This document shows positions 22,866 through 31,729 of a stretch of 64,000 bases of DNA, piece after piece. Both the position numbers and the translations under genes were made by a program. Source of the DNA: Paraburkholderia sp. BCC1885 (GTDB taxonomy: Bacteria > Pseudomonadota > Gammaproteobacteria > Burkholderiales > Burkholderiaceae). Position 1 is the stretch's first letter; every line of letters begins with the position of its first letter. The stretch covers positions 1 to 64,000 of the forward strand of contig NZ_CAAJGM010000263.1 in the NCBI RefSeq assembly GCF_900996235.1, read 5' to 3'. The notes beneath the pieces are model-generated. The model had not been told where the DNA came from. It saw nothing but the letters and a program-made list of their open reading frames with translations, and made no database searches.

Positions 22866-24617
22866 TCAAATTATCGCCTGCCCGAAAATTTCCGCCGATG
22901 CGGTTGCCAATAACTTTTCCGCCGCATGCTCTGCGACCATCAACGTGGGAAGATTGGTGTTCGCACTTGGAATCACCGGCATAACGGATGCGTCGACCAC
23001 GTACAGGTTCGCGAGACCCGCAACGCGATAGCCGCTGTCCACAACCGTCTGCGAATCGCGCGGCGCGCCCATCGCACAGGTGCCCACGGGATGCCCCATC
23101 GGGGCGATCGAGGCCAGTATCTCTTCATCTGTGATTTGCCCTTCGCCCCGACGTTCTGCAAGCGGCTGCCCGACATTCAATGCCCGTCGTACCGCCATTC
23201 GTCGAAGCGGACCCGGTGCATTCAGAGCCACTTGCGCGCCGACAGCCATGGCCGCGCCGGCAAAGCCCGCGCGATTGAACTGGTTGACTGCCATTGCGGC
23301 GGGCAACAAGAATGCCTCGTTGTAGCAGTCCTTAACCCCCGGGTCACGCAAGAGCGTTTCCAGCAAGCGGGCCCCTTTAACCACGCGAGGCGCGTCTCGT
23401 GGATCATCAAGCATTCTGAAGTCGATACGTGGATTGGCATGAACATCACTGCTCATCAACGTCACAAAGCCCTTTGAAAAAGGCGAGTACAACGCCGAGC
23501 CAACCATCGCCACAGCCGTTCCGAAGCTCTGCGGACTGACCCGGCCGAGCGCAAACAGAAGAAGGTCGCTTTCCGGACAATCCGCCATCATCGACGATGC
23601 ACGCACACCCGCGATAACAAATCGCCTAAGCGCCTGGTCAAGCCGCTTGCCACGCGGCAACGTCAAGGCATAGAAGAGATAGGAGTGGTTCTGCAGGTTT
23701 CGCCCCACACCTGGCAGGTCAAGAACGGGCTTGATACCTATTCTTTCAAGCTCAGATGCCGGCCCGACACCCGAGCGCAGTAGGATGGCAGGCGAATGTA
23801 TCGCGCCCGCAGACAGGATGACACGGCGAGCCGCGAGATTCTTTAGCACACCGGCCTGTTCGACCTCGACTCCTACTACGTTAAGTCCGTCGAATCTCAA
23901 CCGTGTCACGCGCGTATTCGCCAGAATCGTCAGATTCCTTCGATTCCTTACCTGCGCGGTCAAATAACAACCGGCACTCGTGGATCGTGTATTCGAATCG
24001 CGGCTTACCGGCATGGGAAAGAAGCCATCACCGGGGCTTTCATTGATGTCCGCGATGTGCGGCAAGCCGAGAGAGGCCGCTGCGGCCTTCATCGCCGCAA
24101 CGAATGGCGGCCACTCCTCTGCTGGCATTCGACGTATCGGGCTACTGCCGCCCGTCCTGCCTGGACGCCCAGGATCGTCCTCGATCTTGCGATAAAACTT
24201 CACGGCTTCGTCCCACGACCAGCCATCGGCCCCGGCCGCCGCCCACCTTGAAAAGTCCGACGGAACGCCGCGCAGCGCGAACATACCCATGATGCTCGAA
24301 CCGCCGCCCATGATCTTCGCCTGCGGGAAAGGCCGCGGTTTTCCACCTTTGACGACGGTGGCCTCAAGGCCGGCCCAAAAATACCCAGGGTTTAGCGTCG
24401 AGCTTGGAAACGTGTCCTGGATGTCGGCAGGCACGGCGCCGGGCGGTGTGTCGATACCCGCTTCGACAAGCACAACGCGATGTTGCCCGTTCTCGGACAG
24501 ACGCGCGGCCAGCACGGCACCCGCAGTGCCTCCGCCAACAATCAGATAGTCGGCCTGTGCGTCCCGCTCGATAGTTGCCTGAGCATCCCGTTTCTGAGTG
24601 GTGAATGAGGATGTCAT
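22866..24617 (-). CDS. GMC-family FAD oxidoreductase
   Basis: A 583-residue choline-dehydrogenase-like flavoenzyme oxidising an alcohol. The ADP-binding motif YLIVGGGTAGAVLAARLSE is at residue 24, GMC signature 1 appears as QAKIMGGGSSIMGMFALRG, signature 2 as ILSAGAIHSPAILLRSGVG, and the catalytic His as MGHPVGTCAMG with the C-terminal Asn in SANTNLPTLM. No signal peptide, so it is cytoplasmic and probably passes electrons to a carrier. It sits between the binding-protein gene and maleylacetate reductase, 3 bp after the latter. Within this operon it probably oxidises a hydroxyl of the imported substrate or an intermediate. Confidence 0.9.
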   Translation of the reverse strand: MTSSFTTQKRDAQATIERDAQADYLIVGGGTAGAVLAARLSENGQHRVVLVEAGIDTPPGAVPADIQDTFPSSTLNPGYFWAGLEATVVKGGKPRPFPQAKIMGGGSSIMGMFALRGVPSDFSRWAAAGADGWSWDEAVKFYRKIEDDPGRPGRTGGSSPIRRMPAEEWPPFVAAMKAAAASLGLPHIADINESPGDGFFPMPVSRDSNTRSTSAGCYLTAQVRNRRNLTILANTRVTRLRFDGLNVVGVEVEQAGVLKNLAARRVILSAGAIHSPAILLRSGVGPASELERIGIKPVLDLPGVGRNLQNHSYLFYALTLPRGKRLDQALRRFVIAGVRASSMMADCPESDLLLFALGRVSPQSFGTAVAMVGSALYSPFSKGFVTLMSSDVHANPRIDFRMLDDPRDAPRVVKGARLLETLLRDPGVKDCYNEAFLLPAAMAVNQFNRAGFAGAAMAVGAQVALNAPGPLRRMAVRRALNVGQPLAERRGEGQITDEEILASIAPMGHPVGTCAMGAPRDSQTVVDSGYRVAGLANLYVVDASVMPVIPSANTNLPTLMVAEHAAEKLLATASAEIFGQAII

Positions 24618-24620
24618 TGG

Positions 24621-25679
24621 TCAGACTCCCGAGCCTGCCCACGCCCGCGACAGAATTTCGCGAAGCGGAGCGGCCTCAACCGGCCTTGGATTGTTATACG
24701 GATGGGCCATCGTCTCTGCGACAGCACGCTCCACGCCATCCTTTGGCATCCCGATGTCGCGCAACGCAAGCGGAATTCCGCAACTGCCTTCAAGGTGCAT
24801 AAGCGCGCCTATGGCGTCGTCGCTGCGCATGGCGCGCGCCAGCCGCTCCAGGGCATCGGGAATGGCGGGCGCGTTGTAGGTCAACGCATACGGCAGCAAA
24901 ATGGCATGCGTTTGCGCGTGAGGGAGGTCAAAGAGTCCGCCGAGCGTGTGACAGAGCTTGTGATGCAAACCCATCGAGGTTGAACCAAGACAGCATGCGC
25001 ACAGCCAGGCGCCGTAAAGCAACTCGCTACGCGCCGCGGGGTCACCCGGATTGCGTAACACTTCAGGAAGTGCATCGCAAATGGCGCGTACCCCCTCCTC
25101 TGCCATTAAGGACACAACGGGGTTACGGTCCGGGGCGTACAGCGCCTCGGCGGCATGGGCCACCGCGTTGAAACCGGAGAGCGCCGACATGACGGGCGGC
25201 AGAGTCAACGTTAGATCGACGTCGTACACGACGACCTCGGGTTGAATCCTGGGATCGCGCTGCGTTACCTTGCGACCGCTTTGCGTCTCACCGAGAATTG
25301 GCGTCATCTCGGAGCCGGCATAGGTTGTTGGAATGACGATTTGCGGCAGGTCGGTACGCAGTGCAATCGCTTTTCCTAGTCCAATCGTCGAGCCGCCGCC
25401 AACCGCAACCACGCCATCAACTTTCAATGTGCTCACCACCTCCATCGCACGCTCCGTCACCTCTACCGGAGTGTGCATGGTAGCGTCCGGGAAGAGTCCC
25501 ACCACGCGCGAACCCAGCAGATTTCGAACACGCTCAGCGAGCGCGGCCTGCTGCGGCGTCGATAGAACCAGCAGACGGCTCAGGCCCAGACGGTCCACCT
25601 CTGCTGCCAGCTTTTGTGTCGTCCCGCTGCCGAATACGACTCGTGCGGGCAGTCCCTGATAATTGAATGCGTGGAGCAT
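24621..25679 (-). CDS. maleylacetate reductase
   Basis: A 352-residue iron-containing-alcohol-dehydrogenase-family enzyme with the length and motifs of maleylacetate reductases (MacA/TftE/TcpD), which reduce maleylacetate to beta-ketoadipate with NAD(P)H. Visible are GGGSTIGLGKAIALRT, PTTYAGSEMTPILGET, SGFNAVAHAAEALYAP and HHKLCHTLGGLFDLPHAQTH. The ATG at 25679 gives the standard MLHAFNYQG opening; the frame upstream is not homologous. Together with the hydroxyquinol 1,2-dioxygenase of the same gene series it makes a complete hydroxyquinol-to-beta-ketoadipate segment. Confidence 0.93.
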   Translation of the reverse strand: MLHAFNYQGLPARVVFGSGTTQKLAAEVDRLGLSRLLVLSTPQQAALAERVRNLLGSRVVGLFPDATMHTPVEVTERAMEVVSTLKVDGVVAVGGGSTIGLGKAIALRTDLPQIVIPTTYAGSEMTPILGETQSGRKVTQRDPRIQPEVVVYDVDLTLTLPPVMSALSGFNAVAHAAEALYAPDRNPVVSLMAEEGVRAICDALPEVLRNPGDPAARSELLYGAWLCACCLGSTSMGLHHKLCHTLGGLFDLPHAQTHAILLPYALTYNAPAIPDALERLARAMRSDDAIGALMHLEGSCGIPLALRDIGMPKDGVERAVAETMAHPYNNPRPVEAAPLREILSRAWAGSGV

Positions 25680-25716
25680 GAGCGTGTCAACCTGCGTTAG
25701 GGTCCTAGGAATGCGG

Positions 25717-26310
25717 TTACAGCAGCGAGCACGCCTCGTCAAACGACAGGCGCGGCAAGCGGTCGAGTACCTTGCTGGAATCGCCGTAACCGAGGTTGCA
25801 TAGGAAATTCACCACGATGTCGCCGTCCGGGAAAAATTCGCTGTTGACTTTCGCGGCATCGAATCCGGACATCGGCCCACAGTCGAGACCGAGCGCCCGA
25901 GCTGCGATAATCAGATAGGCGCCCTGCAGACTACCGTTGCGAAATGCAGTGCTTTCAATGAGTTCTGGTTTGCCGTCAAAGATGGCTCGCGCTTCCGGAC
26001 GATGTGGAAAGAGCGTGGGTAGCTTCTCGTGGAAGCGCCGGTCATAACCCACGATGACACTGACCGGCGCCGACTTTGTTTTATCGACATTGCCAGGCGC
26101 CAATGCGGGCAGCAAGCGCGCTTTAGCCTCCGGCGTGCGCAGAAAGACAAAGCGTGCCGGGCAGGTGTTCATACTCGTCGGGCCGTGCCTCAACAGTTCG
26201 TAGAGTTCCTGCAGTTGCCCATCGCTGACGGGCTTGTCAAGCCAGCCGTTCTGAGTTCGAGCAGTTCTAAACACGACGTCAAGCGCAGCGGGATTAAGAA
26301 GATTTTCCAT
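25717..26310 (-). CDS. nitroreductase-family reductase (RutE/HadB-like)
   Basis: A 197-residue FMN protein of the RutE group: FRTARTQNGWLDKPVSD, RHGPTSMNTCPARFVFLRT, FRNGSLQGAYLIIAARALGL and CGPMSGFDAAKVN are family hallmarks. RutE reduces malonic semialdehyde in pyrimidine breakdown, but relatives reduce quinones and nitro compounds. It lies between a beta-hydroxyacid-dehydrogenase-like gene and maleylacetate reductase (37-bp gap). In a hydroxyquinol operon, reduction of hydroxybenzoquinone to hydroxyquinol is an attractive role; this is inference. No other rut genes are present. Confidence 0.85.
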   Translation of the reverse strand: MENLLNPAALDVVFRTARTQNGWLDKPVSDGQLQELYELLRHGPTSMNTCPARFVFLRTPEAKARLLPALAPGNVDKTKSAPVSVIVGYDRRFHEKLPTLFPHRPEARAIFDGKPELIESTAFRNGSLQGAYLIIAARALGLDCGPMSGFDAAKVNSEFFPDGDIVVNFLCNLGYGDSSKVLDRLPRLSFDEACSLL

Positions 26311-26390
26311 AGTAGTCCTATAAGCCATTCATTTAAAAATTCAGTTCCCAAAACATGGCGATTCAAGTCCGCCTGTCTTTACATCCGGAA

Positions 26391-27233
26391 TCAACGCGCC
26401 GGCTGCATGCCGGCCGCAGCCTCCAGCCACGGAATCACCGCAGTCGCGCCGCTTACCGCGGCGCCGCTTCCCAGCGCGCCGACGAACATCTGATGGGCAA
26501 GTCCAGTCAGCGTGAGCACCACGCCTTTAGATTTCCCGCGCGCAAGCGCCGCCTCGAGACGCTCGCCGATCATCCCGCAGGTAAGCGAGGACTCGTAGTC
26601 GAATTGCGACACGCGAACTGCATGGTCCTTGATAATTGGAGAAGCGATCGCGCTGGTTTCCATCACCTGGACCATGTCGCTCCAGTCAAGGCCCGCTGCT
26701 TCGCCGAACACCAGCGCCTCGGCCCACATGCCGAGTGTCACGCCAGTCATGACATCGAGCACGCCTGTCATCGCACGGGCCTCTTCTCCCGCGCCGAGAT
26801 AGACAATTTTGTCGGCTAAGCCTTCGAGAACCATCTGAGCGGCATCGACCGCGCTCGGGCCGCCGCTCACCATCGCGGTGGAGATCGTTTCCTGCGGTGT
26901 CTCGGCCGGTCCATGCGTGATGGGCGCGCGCACATAAAGTGCGCCAGCTGCACTCGCAGCCTTCGCGATTTCGAGCGACAGGGCCTCGCCAATCCAACTG
27001 ACATCCACGTAAACCAGTCCCGGCCGCTCTACGGTCAATAGTCCAGCCGGTCCAAGTACCAGTTCGCTCAGCTCGTCTTCCGTTGCGCAAGACGTCACGA
27101 CAACCTGCGCGCCGTCCAACGACTCCGCGTGCGTTACGTCAGCAAGCTCGCGAAGATGGTAGGACAACCGCTGCCGCAGAAGCACGGTTTGTGCATTTCC
27201 GAGCACCACAACTTTTTGCATGCGCTTCATCAT
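26391..27233 (-). CDS. divergent 3-hydroxyisobutyrate-dehydrogenase-like protein
   Basis: A 280-residue member of the beta-hydroxyacid dehydrogenase superfamily, recognisable from the overall order of segments: VVVTSCATEDEL, then LVYVDVSWIGEAL, YVRAPITHGPAETP (replacing the usual sAPVSGG), and helical GMWAEALVFGEAAGLDWSDM. The Rossmann glycine motif is not intact (VVVLGNAQTVLLRQRL instead of GxGxxG), and the conserved catalytic Lys position reads Gly-Val in ARAMTGVLDVMTG. It may therefore be a non-catalytic or re-purposed paralogue of the intact homologue at 30793-31689. The ribosome site gaggaaac precedes the ATG. It follows the permease gene by 26 bp. Confidence 0.75.
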   Translation of the reverse strand: MMKRMQKVVVLGNAQTVLLRQRLSYHLRELADVTHAESLDGAQVVVTSCATEDELSELVLGPAGLLTVERPGLVYVDVSWIGEALSLEIAKAASAAGALYVRAPITHGPAETPQETISTAMVSGGPSAVDAAQMVLEGLADKIVYLGAGEEARAMTGVLDVMTGVTLGMWAEALVFGEAAGLDWSDMVQVMETSAIASPIIKDHAVRVSQFDYESSLTCGMIGERLEAALARGKSKGVVLTLTGLAHQMFVGALGSGAAVSGATAVIPWLEAAAGMQPAR

Positions 27234-27259
27234 GTTTCCTCAATCCGCTTTAGGCGCCA

Positions 27260-28234
27260 TTAGGCCCGCGCTTCCTGACGTTGCCGGCTTATGGAGTCGA
27301 CCAGCACCGCGATGATAATGATGGCGCCTGTGACGAATGGCTGCCAGTTCGCATCCACATTCAACAGGTTCAGCCCGTTTAGTACCAGAGTCAGAATCAT
27401 TGCGCCGATAAGTGTCCCAAAAGGGCTGCCCACACCGCCGAACAGCGAAGTTCCGCCAATCAGCACTGCGGCGATTGCAGGCAGTGTCAGCGGCTCGCCA
27501 ATATCCCCTTCCGCGGAATTCAGGCGTGCCAGGAATACAAGGCTGCCAAGTCCTGCCATCAGGCCGCTGAGCGTGTAAACGAGCACAAGACGGCGCTTCA
27601 CCGGAACGCCCGAGAACCTGGCGGCGACTGGATTGGACCCCAGCGCGTACACTTGTTGCCCCCATGTCGTCCGGCCCGCAAACAGCGCCGCAAGCGCCAG
27701 AAAAATCAACATGAGGTACACCGGTACCGGGATTGAAAACAGGTAGCCCGAGCCGAGTTGCCTGAATCCGTGCGGGAATCCGTAAATGGTATTGCCGCCC
27801 ATGTAGTAGTACGTGAATCCATTGATCAGCCACATCATTCCGTATGTTGCGATGAAGGAGGGCATTCGCAACGCAGCGACCAGCAGGCCGTTCACCAATC
27901 CGATTGCCGCCCCGCAGGCGATCGCGACCACCGCGCCTTCGAGAGCCGAACCGCTTACCTTGATAAGCGTGCCTGCCAGGCAAGCCGACAACGCAACGTT
28001 GGCGCCGATGGACAAGTCGATTCCGGCGGTCAGCACCACTAGCGTCAAGCCCGATGCCATCAGAAACAGCAGGCTCGTCTGGCGCAAGACGTTCAGAAGG
28101 TTTCCTGAAGTCAGGAAAGCGTCGCTGGCGAGCGATAGCGCCAGTCCGATAACAAAGACGGCTGCCAGACGCGACGCCAGCTTCGACATACCTTCAGTCG
28201 GCTTTAACCGCTTTGGAAGTTTGATGGCATTCAT
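27260..28234 (-). CDS. ribose-type ABC transporter permease (second subunit)
   Basis: A 324-residue RbsC-like inner-membrane protein with about eight to ten hydrophobic helices. The family signature LTLVVLTAGIDLSIGANVALSA occurs near residue 65, and FGGVGSPFGTLIGAMIL near the end. The ATG at 28234 overlaps the stop of the upstream permease (ATGA), indicating translational coupling and a heterodimeric channel. Together with the double-domain ATPase and the binding protein at 21849 it forms a complete CUT2-type importer. Confidence 0.92.
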   Translation of the reverse strand: MNAIKLPKRLKPTEGMSKLASRLAAVFVIGLALSLASDAFLTSGNLLNVLRQTSLLFLMASGLTLVVLTAGIDLSIGANVALSACLAGTLIKVSGSALEGAVVAIACGAAIGLVNGLLVAALRMPSFIATYGMMWLINGFTYYYMGGNTIYGFPHGFRQLGSGYLFSIPVPVYLMLIFLALAALFAGRTTWGQQVYALGSNPVAARFSGVPVKRRLVLVYTLSGLMAGLGSLVFLARLNSAEGDIGEPLTLPAIAAVLIGGTSLFGGVGSPFGTLIGAMILTLVLNGLNLLNVDANWQPFVTGAIIIIAVLVDSISRQRQEARA

Positions 28235-29193
28235 GATTGTGTCTTCCGTCCTTCTACAAAGAGAGCCAGTAGCACGAGCACACCGATACACGAAACCTGC
28301 ACGGACGACGGCACACCCACGAGATTGAGGCCGTTTCTTAGCATACCGATCGTCAGCACTCCCAATAGAGTCCCAAGCAATCCGCCCTTCCCCTTTTCGA
28401 AAGAGGTTCCGCCCACAATCACCGCGGCAATTGCGTCAAATTCAAGTCCAAGCGACGCAGTGGGATGAGCCGTACTCATTCGAGCCGTCAGCAATACCGC
28501 GCCGAGGCCAAACATTGCCCCTGCAAAGGTATAGATGCCGATGAGCCAGACCCGAAGCGAAATTCCAGCAAACCGCAAGGCCTCAGGATTTCCTCCAATG
28601 GCTCTCGCATAGATTCCCACCCGGCTTCGATACATCAGCACATGACAGAGAAGGTAGACGACAGCGGCGAAGAGCAAAGGAGCCGGAACGCCGAGCACAG
28701 AATTGTTATACAGCGCGGGGATGAGCGTCCCGATCCCGGTGATGCTCTGCCCTCCGCTCAGAATGAGCGCGAGTCCCTGCGCCATTCCCATGGTTCCCAG
28801 CGTGACGACAAAGGGTGGAAGACGAAGCCAGGCAATCAGCGTCCCATTGATCAGGCCGAAAAGCGCGCCGACACACAGCGCCACCGTGACTCCAACGGCG
28901 CTGTTGCCGCCCGCCTGCATCACCCATCCGAGCGATACGCTGCTGGCCGCCGCGACCGCCCCCGCCGACACGTCGATGCCTTCGGTGAGAATGACAAACG
29001 TCATCGGCAAAGCAATGATGAGCAGAATCGACGACTGCGAGCCGATGTTCATCAAATTCGCTGCATCGATGAACTGCCGGTCCAACGCGGTAAAGACCAC
29101 GATGACGGCAGCCATCATCCACGCCACACCGGGTACGCGCGCGGGCACGTCGGTCCAGTGCGCGGGTTGGACAAGTCCCTGAACGTTACGCAT
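28231..29193 (-). CDS. ribose-type ABC transporter permease (first subunit)
   Basis: A 320-residue RbsC-like permease. The hallmark PMTFVILTEGIDVSAGAVAAAS is near residue 61, with YARAIGGNPEALRFAGI and VIVGGTSFEKGKGGLLGTLLGV later; hydrophobic helices fill the remainder. It overlaps the ATPase gene by 8 bp upstream and the second permease by 4 bp downstream. Two different permease genes in one CUT2 system are less common than a homodimer and imply an asymmetric channel. Confidence 0.92.
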   Translation of the reverse strand: MRNVQGLVQPAHWTDVPARVPGVAWMMAAVIVVFTALDRQFIDAANLMNIGSQSSILLIIALPMTFVILTEGIDVSAGAVAAASSVSLGWVMQAGGNSAVGVTVALCVGALFGLINGTLIAWLRLPPFVVTLGTMGMAQGLALILSGGQSITGIGTLIPALYNNSVLGVPAPLLFAAVVYLLCHVLMYRSRVGIYARAIGGNPEALRFAGISLRVWLIGIYTFAGAMFGLGAVLLTARMSTAHPTASLGLEFDAIAAVIVGGTSFEKGKGGLLGTLLGVLTIGMLRNGLNLVGVPSSVQVSCIGVLVLLALFVEGRKTQS

Positions 29194-30796
29194 CTTGCAT
29201 CCCCAAAGCCAGGAGGTTCTCTTCAGAAAGCTGGTCCCGGCTCAACTGGCCCGCTACCCTGCCTTCGCGCATCACATAGGCGCGGTCGCACACGTGCACG
29301 ATTTCCAGCAATTCAGAGCTGATGATCAGCACCGCAGCGCCGTTTTTTACCAGCTCGCCAATGAGCGCAAAGATCTCTGCCTTTGCGCCGACATCGATGC
29401 CGCGCGTCGGCTCGTCGAAGATGAACAGCTTCGCCCCTGTCGCAAGCCACTTGCCGATGACGATCTTTTGCTGATTGCCGCCACTCAGTACGGCGGTTCG
29501 TCGCGTGACGGTCGGCGTTGCAATGCGCAGGTCTGCGACCATCTCGTGCGCGATCTTGCGGGCGAGACGCGGTCGAAACCATCCGCCGGGAAAGCGCATT
29601 GCAAGCCCGGATAGCATCAGGTTATCGCCCACCGAACGTGTCACTGCGAGCCCTTCGTGTTTGCGGCTTTCGGGAATCAGCGCCATGCCGAGCTTCACTG
29701 ACTCATACGGTTCGCCTTTGCGACGCTTGCCGAACACTTCGACTTCGCCTGCACTCACGGGATCAATGCCAAAAGCGGCCCGCGCCACTTCAGACCGGCC
29801 CGACCCCACCAGACCGGCGAGACCGACGATTTCGCCCGCTCGCACCTCAAGGTCGACGTCATGAATCCCATTTGGCGAACTCACTCCACGCATCACCAGT
29901 GCCGGCACACCTGGTTGGTCGCAAAACGTCCGCGCATAAGTGAGGTCGACGTCGCGCCCGACCATCATGCGGACGAGGTCGCCAGGGGTCGTGTCGGACG
30001 GCACCGCGGAGCCGACCATTCGGCCATCGCGCAAAACCGTGATGCGGTCGCCAAGCTCGAATACCTCGCTCATGCGATGAGAGATGTAGACGATTGCGAC
30101 CCCTTGTGCCTGCAACATCCGGATGACGCGAAACAGATTCGCCGTCTCCCGTTCCGATAATGGCGCAGTCGGCTCGTCCATCACGAGAATGCGCGCGTTC
30201 TGCGAAAGGGCCTTGGCAATCTCGACCATCTGCTGCTGGGCCACGCCGAGCTTGTGGACTAGCGTATGCGGGTCGACATCGAAGGCAAGCAGTTCCAGCA
30301 CCTTCTTCGCCTCGATATGTGCCTTTCTGTTATCGACGGTTCCAGGAAAGCGGCCGCGAAACTCCCGGCCGATGTACATGTTTTGTGCGATGTCCAGGTG
30401 CGGGACGAGAGAAAACTCCTGATAAATCACTGCGACACCCAGCGCCTGCGCGTCCTTCGGAGAGCTAATTTCAACCGGTGCGCCGTTATGAAGAAACTCG
30501 CCTTCATCCGCGCGATACACCCCGCTCATGACTTTCATCAGGGTGGATTTGCCCGCGCCGTTCTCTCCTAGCAACATGTGCACTTCACCGGCGCGTACCG
30601 CGAACGTCACTCCGTCAAGCGCGCGCACGCCCGGAAACCGCTTGGCGATATTGCGCAGTTCAAGTAATGGATGCACGGCGCCCGAATCAACGAGACCAGA
30701 CGGATGGCGGCCGGCAGCACGCTCTCCCCTGCCGCTGCCGGCACCATAAGACGCAGCGCTTCTGAGTGCGGCAACATTGCTCGAATTGCCGCTCAT
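29186..30796 (-). CDS. sugar-type ABC transporter ATPase (double domain)
   Basis: A 536-residue RbsA/XylG-like protein with two nucleotide-binding domains. The first has Walker A GENGAGKST and Walker B ILVMDEPTAPL. The second has the degenerate Walker A typical of the family (GLVGSGRSEVARAAFG), a good signature LSGGNQQKIVIGKWL and DEPTRGIDVGAK. A non-homologous Gly/Ser/Arg-rich leader of about 40 residues precedes the first domain; an internal start is possible, but the ATG at 30796 overlaps the preceding dehydrogenase stop by 4 bp, supporting coupling. It powers the importer formed with the two downstream permeases. Confidence 0.93.
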   Translation of the reverse strand: MSGNSSNVAALRSAASYGAGSGRGERAAGRHPSGLVDSGAVHPLLELRNIAKRFPGVRALDGVTFAVRAGEVHMLLGENGAGKSTLMKVMSGVYRADEGEFLHNGAPVEISSPKDAQALGVAVIYQEFSLVPHLDIAQNMYIGREFRGRFPGTVDNRKAHIEAKKVLELLAFDVDPHTLVHKLGVAQQQMVEIAKALSQNARILVMDEPTAPLSERETANLFRVIRMLQAQGVAIVYISHRMSEVFELGDRITVLRDGRMVGSAVPSDTTPGDLVRMMVGRDVDLTYARTFCDQPGVPALVMRGVSSPNGIHDVDLEVRAGEIVGLAGLVGSGRSEVARAAFGIDPVSAGEVEVFGKRRKGEPYESVKLGMALIPESRKHEGLAVTRSVGDNLMLSGLAMRFPGGWFRPRLARKIAHEMVADLRIATPTVTRRTAVLSGGNQQKIVIGKWLATGAKLFIFDEPTRGIDVGAKAEIFALIGELVKNGAAVLIISSELLEIVHVCDRAYVMREGRVAGQLSRDQLSEENLLALGMQDA

Positions 30797-31689
30797 ACCG
30801 CCCCCGACAGCGTTTCGACATGCTTGACGAGCGCGATGTAGTCCTCTTCTCCGCCACCCATTGATATCAATCCCTGAAACATGCCGCGCACGGCGGAGGT
30901 GAGAGGCACCGGAACCTGGCTTTGCGCGGCGCAGTCGAGAATGAGGTCGACATCCTTGGTCTGCGTGATGGCCGACATGGTTGAGGTGAAGTCGCGGTCT
31001 TTGAGTGGCGGGACCTTGTAAAGCACCATGGGCGAGGCAACATGGCTTGATGCCAATACGTCGAGCATTTTTGACCAGTCGAGACCGCTCTTACGTCCAA
31101 GCGTTAGCGCCTCGCCAATCATTCCTGCAGAAACTGAAATCATGAGATTCACCGCTAGTTTCATCAGCCGGGCTTCTTCTGCCTGACCGAGGTAGAAAGC
31201 GCGGCGGCCGATTTTGTTAATCAACGGCAACGCAAAGTCGTACGCTTCGCGCGGGCCGGATGCCATCACCGTAAGCGCGGCAGCAGCGGCCACTACCCCG
31301 TTACCCGACACGGTCGTCCGGAGATACTGCACCCGGCGGGACGTGGATGCCTCGGCTACCTCGGCTGATACGCCCGCAGAGACCGTGCTGGTGTCCATGA
31401 CGACAGCGCCGGCGCGAGCGTTTGCAATGACACCTTCGACCCCCAATAAAACCGCCCGGAAAGTCACATCATTCGGCAAGGACGTGACGATGACGTCGGA
31501 CCGGCTAGCGACGTCAGCAATCGAATCCCCTCGTGTGGCGCCTCTCGACACAATCGTATCGAGACGCTCTTGCGCACGGTCGAACGCGATGACGTCGTAA
31601 CCGGCTTTCAGCAAGTTGGTGCACATCGGCAGACCCATGTTGCCGATCCCGATGAATCCAACCCGAACGGTCGGCTTCGTTTCACTCAT
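30793..31689 (-). CDS. NAD(P)-dependent beta-hydroxyacid dehydrogenase (3-HIBDH family)
   Basis: A 298-residue enzyme with the intact family motifs: cofactor loop GFIGIGNMGLPMCTNL, substrate segment YLRTTVSGNGVVAAAA (a variant of DAPVSGG), and catalytic Lys in EEARLMKLAVNLM. It would oxidise or reduce a beta-hydroxy acid or tartronate-semialdehyde-like compound. The substrate motif is unusual (TTVSGNG), so the substrate differs from hydroxyisobutyrate. It lies between the amidohydrolase and transporter ATPase genes, overlapping the latter by 4 bp. Confidence 0.88.
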   Translation of the reverse strand: MSETKPTVRVGFIGIGNMGLPMCTNLLKAGYDVIAFDRAQERLDTIVSRGATRGDSIADVASRSDVIVTSLPNDVTFRAVLLGVEGVIANARAGAVVMDTSTVSAGVSAEVAEASTSRRVQYLRTTVSGNGVVAAAAALTVMASGPREAYDFALPLINKIGRRAFYLGQAEEARLMKLAVNLMISVSAGMIGEALTLGRKSGLDWSKMLDVLASSHVASPMVLYKVPPLKDRDFTSTMSAITQTKDVDLILDCAAQSQVPVPLTSAVRGMFQGLISMGGGEEDYIALVKHVETLSGAV

Positions 31690-31729
31690 GACTGACTCCC
31701 AAATGACAGAGGAGATATGCGGGCATGCT

